A stretch of DNA of 64,000 bases, taken from the NCBI GenBank assembly GCA_025924815.1, contig JAICHQ010000008.1:1-64000 (forward strand). Direction: 5' to 3'. Below are positions 61,507-64,000 of this stretch, in pieces. Origin of the DNA: Nocardioides sp. GTDB taxonomy: Bacteria > Actinomycetota > Actinomycetes > Propionibacteriales > Nocardioidaceae. The notes beneath the pieces were generated by a model, which saw only the letters and a list, made by a program, of their open reading frames with translations, was not told the origin of the DNA and ran no database searches. A program made the position numbers and the translations under genes. The stretch's first letter is position 1; each line of letters begins with the position of its first letter.

Positions 61507-62627
61507 GCGATCGCCTCGCCCGGCTGCGCCCCGCCCGGCTGCCCCGCGACCTGCACCCGGTCGCGTGGTGGCTGTGGGCGCTCGGCCTGGCGGCGGCGGC
61601 GTCGTTCACCACCAACCCCTACGTCCTGCTGCTCCTGATCGGGGTCGCCTGCCTGGCCGTGGCGGCTCGCAGGAGTGCCCAGCCGTGGGCGGACTCGTTC
61701 CGCATCTACCTGTGGCTCGGCGTCGCGATCGTGGTGATCCGGATGCTCTTCCGGGTCCTCCTCGGCGGCGGTGACGGCGGCCGGGTGCTGCTCGACCTCC
61801 CCGAGGTCCCGCTGCCGCACTGGACGCTCGGCCTGCGCCTGCTCGGACCCCTCACCCAGGAGTCCCTGCTCGCGGGCCTGTACGACGGCCTCCGGCTCGC
61901 CGCGATCGTGATCTGCATCGGCTCGGCCAACGCGCTGGCGAACCCCAAGCGGCTGCTGCGCTCGGTGCCCCCCGCCCTGTACGAGATCGGCAGCGCGCTG
62001 GTCGTCGCCGTCACCGTCCTCCCGCAGCTCGTCGACAGCGTGCGCCGGGTCCGCGCCGCCCAGCTGCTTCGAGGCGGTGTCACCGGCCGGGTGCGGGGGC
62101 TGCGACGGCTGATCATCCCGGTGCTCGAGGACTCCCTGGAGCGGTCCCTCGCCCTGGCGGCCGGCATGGACACCCGCGGCTACGGGCGCACGTCGGGGGC
62201 GACGCCGCGCGAACGGCGTACCACGGGCGGGCTGATGCTGCTCGGCCTGGCGGCCCTCGCGGTCGGCATCTACGGCGGCCTCGACCGGACGACCCCCGCC
62301 TGGCTGGGCCGGCCGATGCTGCTGCTCGGCGTCTCGGTGTCGGTCGTCGGGGTCAAGATGGCGGGACATCGGGTCGCCCGCAGCCGCTACCGGCCCGACC
62401 GCTGGCGCTGGCCGGAGCTGGTGGTCGCCACCTCGGGTGTGCTCGTCGGAGCCGCCGGGTGGTGGATGTCGCGCCACCAGCTGACCGTGGCCTACCCCTC
62501 CGTCACCGTCGCGCCCGCCCTGAGCGGGCTCGCCCTGCTGGCCGTGGTCGCGGCAGTCGCCGGTGCCCTCAGCTCCCCGCCGCCGGCGACCACCGGCAGC
62601 CCGGCCGCGGCCGGTGGCGGCACGTGA
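61503..62627 (+). CDS. ECF transporter T component (CbiQ/EcfT-like)
   Basis: Polytopic protein with EcfT signature region SLERSLALAAGMDTRGYGRTS. Confidence 0.86.
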   Translation: MSDRLARLRPARLPRDLHPVAWWLWALGLAAAASFTTNPYVLLLLIGVACLAVAARRSAQPWADSFRIYLWLGVAIVVIRMLFRVLLGGGDGGRVLLDLPEVPLPHWTLGLRLLGPLTQESLLAGLYDGLRLAAIVICIGSANALANPKRLLRSVPPALYEIGSALVVAVTVLPQLVDSVRRVRAAQLLRGGVTGRVRGLRRLIIPVLEDSLERSLALAAGMDTRGYGRTSGATPRERRTTGGLMLLGLAALAVGIYGGLDRTTPAWLGRPMLLLGVSVSVVGVKMAGHRVARSRYRPDRWRWPELVVATSGVLVGAAGWWMSRHQLTVAYPSVTVAPALSGLALLAVVAAVAGALSSPPPATTGSPAAAGGGT

Positions 62628-64000
62628 TCGAGCTGCGCGATCTCGGCTTCGGGTACGACGGGCCGTCGGGGCGCCCGATCCTGCGCGACGTCGGCCTCGC
62701 CATCGACGAGGGCGAGCTGATCCTCGTCTCGGGCCGCACCGGCGTCGGGAAGTCCACCCTGCTCGGGGTCGTGACCGGGCTGGTGCCGCGCTTCTCCGGC
62801 GGCACCCTCACCGGCGACGTGCTCGTCGACGGACGGTCCGTCGTGCACCAGCCACCCCGCGAGCGGGCGCACGTCGTGGGGTACGTCGGTCAGGACCCGG
62901 CCGCGGGCTTCGTCACCGACAGCGTCGAGGAGGAGCTCGCCTACGGGATGGAGCAGCTCGGCCTCTCCGCCGACACCATGCGCCGTCGGGTCGAGGAGAC
63001 GCTCGACCTCCTCGGCATCGCCGCCTTGCGTCACCGCGACCTACGCACCCTCTCCGGTGGCGAGCAGCAGCGGGTGGCGATCGGCTCGGTCCTGACGATG
63101 CACCCTCGCGTGCTCGTGCTGGACGAGCCGACCTCCGCGCTCGACCCCACGGCTGCCGAGGAGGTGCTCGCCACGCTGACGCGGCTCGTGCAGGACCTCG
63201 GGGTCTCGGTGCTGATGGCCGAGCACCGGCTGGAGCGGGTCGTACCGTTCGCCGACCGGATGGCGCTGCTGCCCGGCGACGGCACCGTGGTCACCGGTCC
63301 ACCGGCGGACCTGCTCGCCGACTCGCCGGTGGTGCCCCCGATCGTGGAGCTCGGCCGCGGCCTGGGCTGGTCGCCGTTGCCGATGACCGTGCGCGACGCA
63401 CGTCGCCTGGCCCGCGGGCTCGAGCTGGGATCGCCGCCGCGGGACGCGGCCCCGTCGGGGACCCCGGCCCCGGCGCTGGTCGGCGCCCACCTGACGGTCG
63501 TGCGCGGAGGGGCGGTGGCGCTGCGCGAGACCTCGGTCACCCTGGTCCGCGGCAGCGTGACCGCGCTGATGGGTCGCAACGGCTCGGGCAAGTCGACACT
63601 GCTGTGGACCCTCCAGGGCACGCGCAGCCGCCGCGCCGGCACGGTGTCGGTCCACGGTGTCGACCCGGCGGCCGAGCCGGCGGCGCGCCGGCGCGAGCTC
63701 GTCGGCCTCGTGCCGCAGACCGCGGCCGACCTGCTCTACCTCGAGTCGGTGGCCGACGAGTGCGCGGCCGCGGATGCCGGCTCCGGTCGCCCCGGCTCGG
63801 GGGAGAGCCGCAAGCTGCTGGACCGGCTGGTGCCGGGCATCCCCGACGGCTCGCACCCCCGTGACCTCTCCGAGGGTCAGCGCCTGGCTCTCGCCCTGGC
63901 CGTCGTGCTGGTGACGTCGCCACCCGTCCTGCTGCTCGACGAGCCGACCCGCGGCCTGGACTACCCCGCGAAGGCGGAGCTGTCGGAGGTGCTGCGCCGG
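62624..64000 (+). CDS. Fused dual ECF ATPase (EcfA-EcfA'), partial at right edge; absent from the supplied ORF track
   Basis: GTG 62624 overlapping EcfT TGA; open to the last base; Walker A GRTGVGKSTLL and GRNGSGKSTLL, signatures LSGGEQQR and LSEGQRLA, DEPTSALDP and DEPTRGLDY. Confidence 0.9.
   Translation, partial: MIELRDLGFGYDGPSGRPILRDVGLAIDEGELILVSGRTGVGKSTLLGVVTGLVPRFSGGTLTGDVLVDGRSVVHQPPRERAHVVGYVGQDPAAGFVTDSVEEELAYGMEQLGLSADTMRRRVEETLDLLGIAALRHRDLRTLSGGEQQRVAIGSVLTMHPRVLVLDEPTSALDPTAAEEVLATLTRLVQDLGVSVLMAEHRLERVVPFADRMALLPGDGTVVTGPPADLLADSPVVPPIVELGRGLGWSPLPMTVRDARRLARGLELGSPPRDAAPSGTPAPALVGAHLTVVRGGAVALRETSVTLVRGSVTALMGRNGSGKSTLLWTLQGTRSRRAGTVSVHGVDPAAEPAARRRELVGLVPQTAADLLYLESVADECAAADAGSGRPGSGESRKLLDRLVPGIPDGSHPRDLSEGQRLALALAVVLVTSPPVLLLDEPTRGLDYPAKAELSEVLRR

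Overview
High-GC actinobacterial chromosome segment, Nocardioides-like by gene order and protein sequence (inference). Core blocks: mreBCD-mrdA-rodA; a TIGR03960/TIGR03936 radical-SAM pair; rne-rplU-rpmA-obgE-proB; a NifS-like desulfurase-mnmA pair; ligA; gatCAB. Accessory stretches lie between them. The strongest observations are: (1) a 12.6-kb amino-sugar/peptide uptake and catabolism island (about 46.55-59.19 kb), bounded on one side by intact gatB and on the other by a decayed, internally deleted copy of the gatB 3' end; (2) a cobalamin-riboswitch-controlled operon at the right edge. That operon encodes two secreted or surface proteins resembling the two halves of eukaryotic transcobalamin/intrinsic factor (alpha/alpha barrel and DUF4430-type beta domain), plus an ECF T-component and a fused ECF ATPase. 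The ATPase is missing from the ORF track because it runs off the window. (3) A split PEP-synthase/rifampicin-phosphotransferase-like pair whose ATP-grasp half is fused to a cyclic-nucleotide-binding domain. (4) Several leaders with mutually exclusive stems, notably mnmA to metE-like and the rne leader. (5) A SigE-family sigma-factor gene broken by a 1-nt deletion and fused to the remnant of its downstream partner. No rRNA, tRNA, CRISPR array, transposase or integrase was found. All calls were made by reading; no searches or folding programs were run.
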